This document shows, piece by piece, positions 24,281 to 32,939 of a DNA stretch of 64,000 bases. A model generated the notes under the pieces. That model saw nothing but the letters and a program-made list of their open reading frames with translations, was not told the origin of the DNA and searched no databases. The stretch's first letter is position 1; each line of letters starts with the position of its first letter. Source of the DNA: an uncultured Kiloniellaceae bacterium (lineage in GTDB: Bacteria; Pseudomonadota; Alphaproteobacteria; Kiloniellales; Kiloniellaceae); contig CANLSF010000009.1 of assembly GCA_947493695.1 (NCBI GenBank), positions 1-64,000 of the forward strand, in the 5' to 3' direction. Position numbers and translations under genes: made by a program.

Positions 24281-25339
24281 TTGAAAAAAGCACTCATCGG
24301 ACTCGCGGCCGCCGCCGCACTCACCACCGCCGCAACCCAGAGCATGGCCGCAGACAAGCTGCTGCTGAAAACCCCGATTGCCTTCTCGACCTCTTTGCCG
24401 GGTCTGGGCTCACCCATTCCACGGGTTGCCGAGCAGCTGAACCTGATGTCCGGCGGTACCTTGCGGATGAAGGTATACGAGCCACACAAACTGGTGCCGC
24501 CCTTCGAAATTCTGGAATCCGTGTCCTCGGGTAAAATCAATTCCGGTTACGCGACGGCGGGCTACTGGGCCGGTAAAATCCCCGCTTCGCCGCTGTTTTC
24601 AGCAGTTCCTTTCGGGCCGGAAGCCGGCGAATACATGGCCTGGATGTACTACGGCAACGGCCTGACGCTGTATCAGGAAATGTACGACCAGGCGGGCTAC
24701 AACGTGAAGGTTCTGCCCTGCGCCATCATCGCGCCGGAAACCTCGGGCTGGTTCTCGAAGGAAATCAATTCCGCAGAAGATCTGAACGGCCTGAAGATGC
24801 GCTTCTTCGGCCTGGGCGGCAAAGTCATGCAAAAGCTCGGCGTGGCTACGTCCCTGCTGCCCGGCGGTGAAATCTTCCCGGCGCTGGAGAAGGGCGCCAT
24901 CGACGCCACCGAGTTCTCCATGCCTGCCATCGACGCCCGTCTCGGCTTCCATAAACTGGTAAAGTATAATTACTTCCCCGGCTGGCATCAGCAGGCGACA
25001 GTCTTCGAAGTGCTGGTCAACAAGGACGTCTGGACCGGCATGTCCGACCAGCATAAGGCCATCATGGAGAATGCCTGCAAAGCCTCCATGGCCGACAGCT
25101 TTGCAGAAGGCGAAGCCATTCAGCACGCTGCCCTGATCGAAAACGTCGAAAAGCACGGCGTCCAGATGAAGCAGTGGTCCGACGAGATGCTGAACCTCTA
25201 TCGCACGACCTGGAATGAAGTTGCTGCCGAAGAGGCAAGCAACGACAAGTTCTTCAAGAAGGTGCTCGACGACATGAACGGCTTCCGCGAGGGCTACGCG
25301 CTCTGGAAGACGAACGCCTTCCTGCCGCGCAGCAAGTAA
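24281..25339 (+). CDS. dctP: TRAP transporter substrate-binding protein DctP, alpha-hydroxy/keto acid type
   Basis: Periplasmic solute receptor of a TRAP transporter, 352 residues. A cleavable signal peptide (MKKALIGLAAAAALTTAATQSMAA) precedes the two-lobe binding domain. The LKMRFFGLGGK arginine region, which contacts substrate carboxylates, and the block IDATEFSMPAIDARLGFHKL followed by YFPGWHQQ resemble the TakP/lactate-binding subfamily, which bind 2-keto or 2-hydroxy acids. With D-lactate dehydrogenase downstream, lactate is the likely ligand. TTG 24281 is chosen because GGAGG lies 5 bases upstream; a GTG at 24269 overlaps that site. A stem-loop follows the gene, probably setting its excess over the permease. 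Confidence 0.88.
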   Translation: MKKALIGLAAAAALTTAATQSMAADKLLLKTPIAFSTSLPGLGSPIPRVAEQLNLMSGGTLRMKVYEPHKLVPPFEILESVSSGKINSGYATAGYWAGKIPASPLFSAVPFGPEAGEYMAWMYYGNGLTLYQEMYDQAGYNVKVLPCAIIAPETSGWFSKEINSAEDLNGLKMRFFGLGGKVMQKLGVATSLLPGGEIFPALEKGAIDATEFSMPAIDARLGFHKLVKYNYFPGWHQQATVFEVLVNKDVWTGMSDQHKAIMENACKASMADSFAEGEAIQHAALIENVEKHGVQMKQWSDEMLNLYRTTWNEVAAEEASNDKFFKKVLDDMNGFREGYALWKTNAFLPRSK

Positions 25340-25352
25340 AAAGGCGAAGACT

Positions 25353-25389
25353 GCAGGCGGCCGCCCGAGGATCCTTGGGGACCGCCTGC
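25353..25389 (+). other. Intercistronic stem-loop between dctP and dctQM
   Basis: GCAGGCGG (25353-25360) pairs perfectly with CCGCCTGC (25382-25389); beyond an internal ACT, CGAAG (25345-25349) can pair with TTCG (25390-25393). A second hairpin, GACGCC-CCAA-GGCGTC, lies at 25462-25477. Between a receptor gene and its permease gene such stems usually stabilise the upstream mRNA or cause partial termination, giving more receptor than permease. Confidence 0.6.
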
Positions 25390-25562
25390 TTCGCTCAACG
25401 ATATGTCGCTGAACCAGCGACCCCGAAACCATCGGACAACGATGGACCTCCTGAATAAAAAGACGCCCCAAGGCGTCCATCGCATTTCAAAGAGGGTCTG
25501 ACTGCTGTTCACCGCGTCGGTGAAAAACCTGCATCGGCCTCTCATGGGAAGAGACGCCTGTC

Positions 25563-27632
25563 ATGACCAGCAGAAGCGACCAAAACCAGACCGATCCGAT
25601 CGAGCTCTACGAACAGATCCTGGAACATGAGGAGCCGGACCGGCAGGCGTTTGCGGTCATGCTGGACCGCTTCGTAACCTCGGTCGGTCATGTGGTGATG
25701 TGGGCCAATGTCGCCCTGATCCTCGCGATCATCGCTCAGGTCTCCCTGCGCTACCTCTTCAACGAAAACTATCCCAAGCTGGACGAGATCCAGTGGCACT
25801 TCTACGGCCTGGGCACCATGGTCGGCCTGAGTTACGCCATGGTGAAGGACAGCCACGTGCGGGTCGACATCGTGCACATGAGCCTGCGCGATAACGTCAA
25901 GCGAACCATCGAAGTCCTGGGCATCGTTCTGCTGCTCGCGCCCTTCATCTATCTGATGATCGATCAGGGCTACGACTATTTCTACGAGTCCTTCCGGGTC
26001 AACGAGCGCTCCGACAGCCCGACAGGCCTGCCCGGCCGCTGGGCTTTCAAGGCGGTGATTCCAATCAGTTTCGGGTTGCTTGCGCTCGCGGCGCTGGCCC
26101 GCCTGATCCACAGCGGTCATGCCCTGGTGACCGCCCGCGGCCCGCAAAGCGGTGCGGGCTGGGGACGGATCTTCTTTATCATCGCGAGCTTTGCCGCCGT
26201 TGCTTTCGTATTGGGCATGCTGGTGGAAACGACGGAGGAAAAACTCGTCGTCGCGATGTTCATGACCTTCATCGGTCTGCTCTTCACCGGTTTCCCGGTC
26301 GCCTGGGTGCTGGCGGGCGTCGGCGTGCTCTATTGCGGTGTCGCCTTCCTGTTCGACAACGGCCTGATGAACTGGACCGGCCTGGAAGAAACCCTGACGG
26401 GCCTGGATTATCTTACCCTGGGCGCCTCGGTGAACCGGGTCTACGCCACCATGTCGAACGCGGTTCTGGTCGCCCTGCCCATGTTTATCTTCATGGGCCT
26501 GATGCTGGACGAGAGCGGTGTCGCCGAACGCCTGATGACCTCCATGCAGCGCTTGTTCGGGACCGTGCGCGGCGGTCTCGCCATCACGGTGACCGCCATC
26601 GGAATCATCCTGGCCGCTTCAACAGGAATCATCGGCGCGTCGGTGGTGCTGCTGGGGGTTCTTTCCCTGCCGGCCATGGTCAAGCAGGGCTATTCGAAGC
26701 CACTGGCCACCGGGACCATCGCCGCATCGGGCACGCTGGGTATCCTGATCCCACCCTCGATCATGCTGGTGATCATGGCGGATCAGATGGCCCTGTCGGT
26801 CGGCGACCTCTTCATGGCAGCGCTCTTTCCCGGGCTGGTGATCGGCGGCCTTTATCTGCTTTATATCCTTATCGTCGGGCTGGTCAGTCCCTCCTCCGCG
26901 CCGGTGCCCAAGGACGCGAAAGCGCCTGACTGGCACGCACTGAAGGAAGTTCTGATCGCGGTGCTGCCACCAGTTCTGCTGATCCTCGCGGTTCTGGGTT
27001 CGATCTTCGCTGGCATCACAACGCCGACCGAGGCCTCGGGCGTCGGCGCCATCGGGGCCACCATCCTCGCAGTGGCTTATCGAAAACTGAACCTGAAGAA
27101 GCTGGCCACCGTCTGCATCTCCACCTTCAACACCACGGCCTATATCTTCGCGATCTTCATCGGCGCCACGGTTTTCTCCTATGTCCTGCGTGAGCTGGGC
27201 GGCGACGAACTGATCGAGAGCATGATCCACTCCACGGGCCTGGGGCCGCAAGGCACCGTGATCTTCATCCTCCTGATCGTGTTCCTGCTGGGCTTCGTGC
27301 TCGACTGGATCGAGATCACCCTGATCGTCCTGCCGCTGATGCGCCCCATCGTGAACGCGTTGGGCCTGGACATTCCCGGTTTCGATGTGATCGACGAGCC
27401 CGCCCTGGTCTGGTTCGTGATCCTGGTGGCCGTCACGCTTCAGACCTCTTTCCTGACGCCGCCGGTCGGCTTCGCGCTTTTCTATCTCAAGGGTGTCTGT
27501 CCGCCGGAGGTCAAGCTGACCGATATCTACAAGGGCGTCATTCCCTTTGTCCTGCTGCAGCTGACGGGCCTCGCCCTGGTCTTCGGCTTCCCGAAACTCG
27601 CGACCTGGCTGCCGTCCGTCGCTTTCAATTAG
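25563..27632 (+). CDS. dctQM: Fused TRAP transporter permease, DctQ-DctM
   Basis: A 689-residue inner-membrane protein joining the small and large TRAP subunits in one chain. Residues about 35-200 form the DctQ part with four helices, including the RYLFNENYPKLDEIQWHFYG stretch; a linking helix leads to DctM (about 215-685) with 12 or more helices and motifs such as TGIIGASVVLLGVLSLPAM and GTLGILIPPSIMLVIMADQ. TRAP transporters use the sodium gradient. GGGAAGAG precedes the ATG. It lies between the receptor gene and dld, so it likely carries D-lactate or a related 2-hydroxy acid. Confidence 0.92.
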   Translation: MTSRSDQNQTDPIELYEQILEHEEPDRQAFAVMLDRFVTSVGHVVMWANVALILAIIAQVSLRYLFNENYPKLDEIQWHFYGLGTMVGLSYAMVKDSHVRVDIVHMSLRDNVKRTIEVLGIVLLLAPFIYLMIDQGYDYFYESFRVNERSDSPTGLPGRWAFKAVIPISFGLLALAALARLIHSGHALVTARGPQSGAGWGRIFFIIASFAAVAFVLGMLVETTEEKLVVAMFMTFIGLLFTGFPVAWVLAGVGVLYCGVAFLFDNGLMNWTGLEETLTGLDYLTLGASVNRVYATMSNAVLVALPMFIFMGLMLDESGVAERLMTSMQRLFGTVRGGLAITVTAIGIILAASTGIIGASVVLLGVLSLPAMVKQGYSKPLATGTIAASGTLGILIPPSIMLVIMADQMALSVGDLFMAALFPGLVIGGLYLLYILIVGLVSPSSAPVPKDAKAPDWHALKEVLIAVLPPVLLILAVLGSIFAGITTPTEASGVGAIGATILAVAYRKLNLKKLATVCISTFNTTAYIFAIFIGATVFSYVLRELGGDELIESMIHSTGLGPQGTVIFILLIVFLLGFVLDWIEITLIVLPLMRPIVNALGLDIPGFDVIDEPALVWFVILVAVTLQTSFLTPPVGFALFYLKGVCPPEVKLTDIYKGVIPFVLLQLTGLALVFGFPKLATWLPSVAFN

Positions 27633-27642
27633 GGTCAGCAAG

Positions 27643-29334
27643 ATGCCCGGGATGTTCCTAGACGAACTGGCCGCCATCGTCGGCAAACGCAACGTCACCA
27701 GCGATCCGAAGAAGTCGGAGCGCTACCGCAAGGGTTTTCGCTCCGGCAGTGGCGAAGCGGAAGCCGTGGTCTTTCCCCATAGCCTGCTTGAACTCTGGCG
27801 GGTGCTGAAAGCCTGTGTCGCGGCTGACCGGATCGTCATCATGCAGGCGGCCAACACCGGCCTGACCGAAGGCTCGACCCCGAACGGCAGCTACGACCGC
27901 AAGGTCGTGGTCATCAACACACTGCGGCTCGATAAGATCCATGTGATTCGTGCCGGACAGCAGATCATCAGTCATCCCGGCGGCACGCTCTACAAGCTTG
28001 AAAAGCTGCTGAAGCCCTTTGGACGGCAGCCTCACTCGGTGATCGGGTCTTCCTGCATCGGCGCATCTGTGATCGGCGGTGTCTGCAACAACTCCGGCGG
28101 TTCCCTGGTGCAGCGCGGACCGGCCTATACGGAACTCGCGCTTTATGCACAGCTGCATGCCGACGGTCGCCTGGAGCTGGTCAATCATTTGGGCATTGAT
28201 CTGGGCAACACGCCTGAGGAAATTTTGCGGCGTTTGGAACAAGGCGATTTCGACGAGACCGATATCGAGGACAACGCAGGCAAGGCCTCGGACCAGGATT
28301 ACGCGCAAAAGGTTCGGGAGGTGGATGTGCCCAGCCCGGCGCGCTTCAATGCCGATCCCTCCCGCCTGCGCGAAGCCTCAGGCTGCGCGGGAAAGCTCGC
28401 GGTCTTCGCTGTGCGCCTCGACAGCTTCCCGGCTGCGACAGGCGAACAGGTCTATTACATCGGGACCAACGATCCGACCGCGCTGACGACCCTGCGGCGC
28501 CGGATGCTCTCCGAACTGCCAGAGCTGCCGGTCAGTGGCGAGTACCTGCACCGTGAGATCTTCGACATCGCCCGGGTCTACGGCAAGGACACACTGCTGA
28601 TGATCCACTGGCTGGGCACCAGCTTCCTGCCGCTCTTCTTCACGCTCAAGGGGCGTATGGACGCTGTGCTGAACAAAGTTGCTTTCCTGCCGGAAAACCT
28701 CGTCGACCGCAGTATGCAGTTTTTTGCCGGTCTGCTGCCGGAAGCTCTGCCGAAGCGGATGCTAGAGTGCCGTGAAGGTTACGAACATCACCTGATCCTG
28801 AAGATCGGTCCCGCCATTGCCGCCCCGACCGAAGACCTGCTGAACCAGGTGATGGGCCGGGAGAACTGGTTCCTCTGCGACGCGGCGGAGGGCAAGAAGG
28901 CGATGCTGCACCGCTTCGCCGCAGCGGGCGCCGCCGTGCGCTATCAGGCGGTTCACGCCGGAGAGGTCGAGGACATTCTGGCCCTCGATATCGCCCTGCG
29001 CCGCAACGACAGGGAGTGGCTGGAGACGCTGCCGGAAGAGATCGAAAAGGACCTGCTCGCCAAGCTCTACTACGGGCACTTCTTCTGCCACGTCTTTCAT
29101 CAGGACTACGTGGTGCGCAAGGGCGCGGACCCGAAATTGATCAAACAAAAGATGCTGTCCCTGCTGGATGACCGCGGCGCGGAATACCCGGCGGAGCACA
29201 ACGTCGGCCATCTCTATGAAGCCAAGCCCGAGCTCGCGGCGTTTTATGAGGAACTGGACCCGACCAACTCCTTCAATCCGGGGATCGGGAAAACTTCAAA
29301 GCAAAGGCGGCGGGTAGTCAGCCCGCCTGTTTAG
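27643..29334 (+). CDS. dld: Quinone-dependent D-lactate dehydrogenase
   Basis: A 563-residue flavoprotein that oxidises D-lactate to pyruvate and passes electrons to ubiquinone at the inner membrane, of the E. coli Dld type (571 residues). The FAD-binding PCMH domain covers about 35-240 (VVFPHSLLELWRVLKACV, MQAANTGLTEGSTPNG, and HSVIGSSCIGASVIGGVCNNSGGS). The C-terminal part has the Dld membrane-binding and cap domains (YGHFFCHVFHQDYVVRKG, EHNVGHLYEAKPELAAFYEELDPTNSFNPGIG). No transmembrane helix is expected. It starts 10 bases after the TRAP permease stop, which ties uptake to oxidation in one operon controlled by the divergent FadR-type regulator. Confidence 0.93.
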   Translation: MPGMFLDELAAIVGKRNVTSDPKKSERYRKGFRSGSGEAEAVVFPHSLLELWRVLKACVAADRIVIMQAANTGLTEGSTPNGSYDRKVVVINTLRLDKIHVIRAGQQIISHPGGTLYKLEKLLKPFGRQPHSVIGSSCIGASVIGGVCNNSGGSLVQRGPAYTELALYAQLHADGRLELVNHLGIDLGNTPEEILRRLEQGDFDETDIEDNAGKASDQDYAQKVREVDVPSPARFNADPSRLREASGCAGKLAVFAVRLDSFPAATGEQVYYIGTNDPTALTTLRRRMLSELPELPVSGEYLHREIFDIARVYGKDTLLMIHWLGTSFLPLFFTLKGRMDAVLNKVAFLPENLVDRSMQFFAGLLPEALPKRMLECREGYEHHLILKIGPAIAAPTEDLLNQVMGRENWFLCDAAEGKKAMLHRFAAAGAAVRYQAVHAGEVEDILALDIALRRNDREWLETLPEEIEKDLLAKLYYGHFFCHVFHQDYVVRKGADPKLIKQKMLSLLDDRGAEYPAEHNVGHLYEAKPELAAFYEELDPTNSFNPGIGKTSKQRRRVVSPPV

Positions 29335-29356
29335 ATGATCACACCTTCGGTGCCCC

Positions 29357-29878
29357 TCAAGATGCGGGTGGCTCGCGAGCGTCTTCAAATGCAATGACGG
29401 CTTCGCTCAAAGTTTCCCTGAAAATCCGTAAACAGCTCTGATCCGTCACAAAACCAATGTTTAAGCCTGTGACGGAAGCCCCACTGAAGCGCAGAACACA
29501 TGCGGGCTTCTGCAGCGAAGAGATCAACTTATCCGATTTACCGATCCAGATTTCGAACAGAGGATCATTCGCTCCGGACAAATTCCTGTTAATTTCCCTG
29601 GGCTCCACCTCCCACGCTTCAAGATCTGATACGAGCCCTTTAACACTTTGATACTGCCAAACCATTTGCGGCAACGCGAAGTCGTACTCATCCACAATGT
29701 GACTCGAGGATTTCGGCGATCTTGCGAAAAACCGCCCGCGGAGTTTGAGCGCGACATGAAAATAGATTTCCTGATCGCGTTCATCCTGCCAGGCGTCGAG
29801 AAACACACCCTGCATCTGATCACGCCCGGAATTATCTGACAGCTCGAATTCAATTTTCGGGATCACATATAAACTCAA
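29357..29878 (-). CDS. Hypothetical protein
   Basis: An unrecognised 173-residue soluble protein, convergent with dld. It opens with a beta-rich half (about 1-75: KIEFELSDNSGRDQMQGVFLDAWQD, EIYFHVALKLRGRFFARS) and ends with a C-terminal helix (LRIFRETLSEAVIAFEDA). A central WEVEPREINRN segment and a FEIWIGKSDKLISSL strand are notable. It starts with TTG at 29878 or an in-frame GTG at 29866; neither has a strong ribosome site, so the exact start is unsure. No link to lactate metabolism is apparent. Confidence 0.55.
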   Translation of the reverse strand: MSLYVIPKIEFELSDNSGRDQMQGVFLDAWQDERDQEIYFHVALKLRGRFFARSPKSSSHIVDEYDFALPQMVWQYQSVKGLVSDLEAWEVEPREINRNLSGANDPLFEIWIGKSDKLISSLQKPACVLRFSGASVTGLNIGFVTDQSCLRIFRETLSEAVIAFEDAREPPAS

Positions 29879-29938
29879 AAAATTCTACTTTCTATGTGCA
29901 GGTCAAGCGTTCGGGTAAGCCATGCGCCCTTACAGATG

Positions 29939-30229
29939 CTATTCCAAGCCCTCAACACCGACCAGCCGCGCGCTGCTGCAAGCGTCTCGTATATCCTTCA
30001 GTCCCTGATAGACCGGGCCATTGTAAAAACCCTCCCAGGCTTCGACCGAAGGGAATTCCAACAGGACGATCCGGCGCGGCTCCCAGTCACCTTCGTAGAC
30101 TTTGTGTTCCCCGCCACGCGCGAGATAGCGGGCGCCCGCTTCCGCCAATGCCGGCTTCACCTTGGTCATGAACTCCGTGTAACGCACAGCGTCATGGATA
30201 TCGACATCGAAAATGACATAGGCCGCCAT
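29939..30229 (-). CDS. DUF1330 protein (dimeric alpha-beta barrel fold)
   Basis: A 96-residue cytosolic protein with the ferredoxin-like ABM fold of DUF1330. Family marks: AAYVIFDVDIHDAVRYTEFM at the start, ARYLARGGEHKVYEGDWEPRRIVLLEFPSVEAWEGFYNG, where the GD.EP and EFPS motifs are typical. Function of the family is unknown. A ribosome site (GGGAAGAGA) precedes the ATG at 30229. It stands alone. Confidence 0.9.
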   Translation of the reverse strand: MAAYVIFDVDIHDAVRYTEFMTKVKPALAEAGARYLARGGEHKVYEGDWEPRRIVLLEFPSVEAWEGFYNGPVYQGLKDIRDACSSARLVGVEGLE

Positions 30230-30323
30230 AGGTCTCTTCCCTAAAAAAAGCGCAGGGAAAAGAGGCTAACAGGGAAATCTCTGTTCCGATAGCAGCTCGG
30301 CACGATGAGCACAATCAGAGGTG

Positions 30324-31004
30324 TCAGTTCTTCGCTTTTTCCCAAAAGGTTCCCGTCCGGCTACTTTGATAGCCCGGCAGAGGATCGGCGAAGCGTGCCA
30401 GATCGAGGGCACCCCAAGTATAAAACATTGGTGTCTTCTTAAAGAAACCGGATCGATAGAGGCCGATGCCCTCTTCAAAGTCCGTGAAGAAGGGTGCTTG
30501 GAGTTTGTTGGCCTGCCAATAGAGCTCACGTGCCGTAAAACCCTTGCCGTTTCGCGCACCAATCATGACCGTCTTCTTAGCACCAAGTTTGGGACCGAAG
30601 GCATGGAGCGCGACGCTCGGAAGATCCAGGACAATGTCATCAGATGCAAGATTGAGATCTGAAGGAAGTTTATCCAAGGAGGCAACGAGGGCATCCGCAT
30701 CGGAATAGTCCTCATTGCGCCAGCGTGCCTCAGTCGAGCGCAAGAGGCGGAGCGGAAGATCAGGGCAGTGAACAGCGAGCTCCTCATTGCTCAAGGGTTC
30801 GACACGCAGTACCTCTCCATCACCCAACAGAATGTTAGTTGGTTTTCGATAATACGTGGCCCTGCGTTGAAGTGACTTAAAACCCCATTCCTCTGCGTGT
30901 GACCACCAGGCATCATACAAAACCTCAACCTCATCGCAGGCCAGCACGCGGATCGGGTCGTCCATCCGGCTGCACTGGATAACGCTGCCAATTTCAAATG
31001 ACAC
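30324..31004 (-). CDS. Hypothetical protein
   Basis: An unrecognised 226-residue soluble protein without signal peptide or membrane segment. The start (GTG 31004, with AAGGGGC upstream) leads into an MSFEIGSVIQCSRMDDPIRVL beta segment, with later blocks WWSHAEEWGFKSLQRRATYYR, LRVEPLSNEEL and a C-terminal FYTWGALDLARFADPLPGY. No enzyme motif is seen. The gene is divergent from a thioesterase and single. Codon use is less GC-rich than the neighbouring thioesterase, suggesting a different history. Function unknown. Confidence 0.55.
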   Translation of the reverse strand: MSFEIGSVIQCSRMDDPIRVLACDEVEVLYDAWWSHAEEWGFKSLQRRATYYRKPTNILLGDGEVLRVEPLSNEELAVHCPDLPLRLLRSTEARWRNEDYSDADALVASLDKLPSDLNLASDDIVLDLPSVALHAFGPKLGAKKTVMIGARNGKGFTARELYWQANKLQAPFFTDFEEGIGLYRSGFFKKTPMFYTWGALDLARFADPLPGYQSSRTGTFWEKAKN

Positions 31005-31177
31005 TGCGGTGCCCCTTCTGGGAGTGATCTGATTGAGTGGGGTTACACGTTAAACACGAAATGCAGCAACAATCCATCCCGGTCGCTCCAATCGGTCCTG
31101 GCCACGCAACAATCATCTGGACAAACGCGTTCGAATGACGACCCTACAAACACAACAGAAAATGGGGAGCGCGCGGT

Positions 31178-31627
31178 ATGATTATGTATTCACGGGAGCT
31201 GACGGTGGCCTGGGGGGAATCGGATCCCTTCGGGCTGGTCTACTATCCCATGATGTTCACCTGGTTCAACGAGACCGAACATGAGCTGCTGCGCGCCCTG
31301 GGCTTTCCGACCAACAAACTGATCAAGGAAGACCGCACCGCCTTTGTCATGGGCGACGTGCATTTCCGTTTCGTGGGTCCGGCGGCTTACGGCGACAAGG
31401 TCCGCACCATGATCCGGCTGGCGAAGATGGGCACCTCTACCCTGCACTGGGACTGTAAAGCGGTCCAGTCGTCGGACGGTGCGGTGATCACCGAAGGCCG
31501 TGCGGTGCGCATCCACGCCCAGATCCAGGAGGACGGCGGTCTGAAGGCCATCCCGATCCCGGAATACATCCGCAACGCCCTCAGCGATCCGGGCAGCCTG
31601 ATCAATCTGCCCGACGAGGAATTTTAG
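31178..31627 (+). CDS. Acyl-CoA thioesterase, 4HBT/YbgC-like hotdog
   Basis: A 149-residue hotdog-fold thioesterase. The catalytic loop AWGESDPFGLVYYPMMFTWFNE (residues about 11-32) corresponds to the YbgC/FcbC motif, with the Asp in ESDPFG placed as the usual catalytic residue. The FVMGDVHFRFVGPAAYGD strand follows. It hydrolyses an acyl- or aryl-CoA; the substrate is unknown. GGGGAG lies 8 bases before ATG 31178. It forms a single-gene unit converging on the MAPEG gene. Confidence 0.85.
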   Translation: MIMYSRELTVAWGESDPFGLVYYPMMFTWFNETEHELLRALGFPTNKLIKEDRTAFVMGDVHFRFVGPAAYGDKVRTMIRLAKMGTSTLHWDCKAVQSSDGAVITEGRAVRIHAQIQEDGGLKAIPIPEYIRNALSDPGSLINLPDEEF

Positions 31628-31655
31628 AGCGCAGTCATTTGTTGCGCTCTCGACC

Positions 31656-32054
31656 TCAGAACAGGAAATGCCTGAAGATCCAGTACCCGGCGTAAAGACA
31701 GATGAGGTGCTGGGTCACAATGGCGATCAGGCCAGGCCAGAGCGAGCGGGCGAACATGCGGATGGCATGGAGCACGCGCCCGACGAAAAACGTACCGGCC
31801 AGAAGCCATAAAGTATCGCTCGGCGCGCCCGACGCCTCCATGACGCCAATCGCGATGATGACGATTGGCACAATCTCTATGAAGTTGCCGTGAGCGCGGA
31901 TCCGGTGCCGAAGCTCCACATCCTCCGCGTCGCCGAACTGGATGCCGCCCAGGACGGCACGGCGTGCCGTCACCAACAGGCTGAGAATGACCAGTTGAAG
32001 CGTCAGAGCCGCAGTCAGGATCGACGTAACCGGCAGGACTGCACCCTCAAACAT
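31656..32054 (-). CDS. MAPEG family membrane protein
   Basis: An inner-membrane protein of about 132 residues with the four-helix MAPEG plan (membrane-associated eicosanoid and glutathione metabolism): hydrophobic segments near 5-27, 55-72, 80-98 and 108-128, the helix-1/2 loop with ELRHRIRAHGNFIE, and VGRVLHAIRM near 90. The RxxRAHxNxxE motif is typical of the family, which often binds glutathione. I use ATG 32054, eight bases inside the SRPBCC gene end, rather than the longer frame. It forms the third gene of the second ArsR-SRPBCC operon. Bacterial roles are poorly known. Confidence 0.82.
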   Translation of the reverse strand: MFEGAVLPVTSILTAALTLQLVILSLLVTARRAVLGGIQFGDAEDVELRHRIRAHGNFIEIVPIVIIAIGVMEASGAPSDTLWLLAGTFFVGRVLHAIRMFARSLWPGLIAIVTQHLICLYAGYWIFRHFLF

Positions 32055-32538
32055 GCGCAGCGTCTTTCTGCGCGGCTGTCGCAAGGAACTGAGGGTCCGC
32101 AAAACCTGCGGTAAGGCGCTCGAACATTCCCTTCCAGCCCAGGGCATGACGCTCGCCGACCTCTTCCGACGGCAACTGCGCATGGGTCAGAACGACCTCG
32201 GTCGCATCGCCCTGCGCAAAGAACTGAATGCGGACCTGAGTGGGAATCGCCGCATGAGGATCGGGCGCTTCCCAGATCCAGGAAAAGACAATCTCGTCGT
32301 TGGGGGCAATGCGTTCGTAACGACCGCCCACGCCCTTTCGTTCATCGCCGGGCATGGTAAAGCAAAAGCGGAAAGCACCCTGCGGCGCAAAATCGAAAGC
32401 CAGGATCTCGATTGAGATGTCAGGATCCGGTGTAAACCACTTGCCCAGGGCCTCGGCGGAGCTGAACGCCGCGAAGACCCGCGCGGGCTGCGCCTGAAAC
32501 AATCGGCGCACGGTGACGGAATGGGTTGAAGTCATCAC
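32047..32538 (-). CDS. SRPBCC (AHSA1-type) protein
   Basis: A 163-residue AHSA1/START-fold protein: VRRLFQAQPARVFAAFSSAEALGKWFTPDPD at residues 8-38, then FDFAPQGAFRFCFTMPGDER, a FSWIWEAPDPH strand, and a C-terminal helix block VGERHALGWKGMFERLTAGF. It may carry a hydrophobic ligand; none is known. The start overlaps the ArsR stop by four bases (32535-32538), indicating coupling. A paralogous gene occurs at 20664-21134 in a parallel module. Confidence 0.86.
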   Translation of the reverse strand: MMTSTHSVTVRRLFQAQPARVFAAFSSAEALGKWFTPDPDISIEILAFDFAPQGAFRFCFTMPGDERKGVGGRYERIAPNDEIVFSWIWEAPDPHAAIPTQVRIQFFAQGDATEVVLTHAQLPSEEVGERHALGWKGMFERLTAGFADPQFLATAAQKDAAHV

Positions 32539-32921
32539 GGATTCTCCTCCGGGGTTTTGCTCGAAACTCTAGGACGCCTGTCGGACTGATCTTCCACATC
32601 TCCCAGATAACCTTCCAGACGCTGCAGCGTCCCCTGCCAGAAGGCTTCGTGCCGGGCGATCCAGCCCTCCGCCTCTTTCATGGGTGACATTTCCAGATGG
32701 AAGTGATGGACCCGCCCCTGCACTTCCCGCCGCACCAGACCGGCTTTCTCCAGAACCTTCAGGTGCTTGGAAATGGTCGGTTGCGCCGCATTGAAGGGGG
32801 CAGTGATCTCGGTCGCCGAACAGGGACCGCTGGTTGCCAGCATCGAGAGAATCTGGCGCCGGGTTTCATCGCCCAGCGCATGAAAAGTGTGATCCAGTGG
32901 ATTGCGATATTGTATAGCCAT
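32535..32921 (-). CDS. ArsR family transcriptional regulator (SRPBCC-associated)
   Basis: About 128 residues, ArsR-class winged helix: FHALGDETRRQILSMLATSGPCSATEITAPFNAA, then QPTISKHLKVLEKAGLVRREVQGRVHHFHLE. It lacks the metal-sensing cysteine pair, as in SRPBCC-linked members. ATG 32921 is preferred to an upstream TTG at 32939: the region between carries -10-like and palindromic sequence, so the message may begin near the ATG. It heads the arsR-SRPBCC-MAPEG operon. Its signal is unknown. Confidence 0.87.
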   Translation of the reverse strand: MAIQYRNPLDHTFHALGDETRRQILSMLATSGPCSATEITAPFNAAQPTISKHLKVLEKAGLVRREVQGRVHHFHLEMSPMKEAEGWIARHEAFWQGTLQRLEGYLGDVEDQSDRRPRVSSKTPEENP

Positions 32922-32930
32922 ATCGCTATA
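32904..32930. promoter_or_regulatory. Overlapping palindromes at the ArsR start
   Basis: Two inverted repeats overlap the arsR start: GCGATAT (32904-32910) with ATATCGC (32920-32926), and TATAGC (32913-32918) with GCTATA (32925-32930). A TTGACA hexamer on the minus strand lies just upstream (32953-32958). This arrangement suits autorepression by the ArsR product. Seen directly; the binding is inferred. Confidence 0.5.
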
Positions 32931-32939
32931 TATTAGCAA

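Noticed and set aside
26619-27698. 359-residue minus-strand frame opposite the TRAP permease
   Set aside because: Polar, low-complexity product rich in Asp, Gln and Arg, antisense to a well-supported DctM domain.
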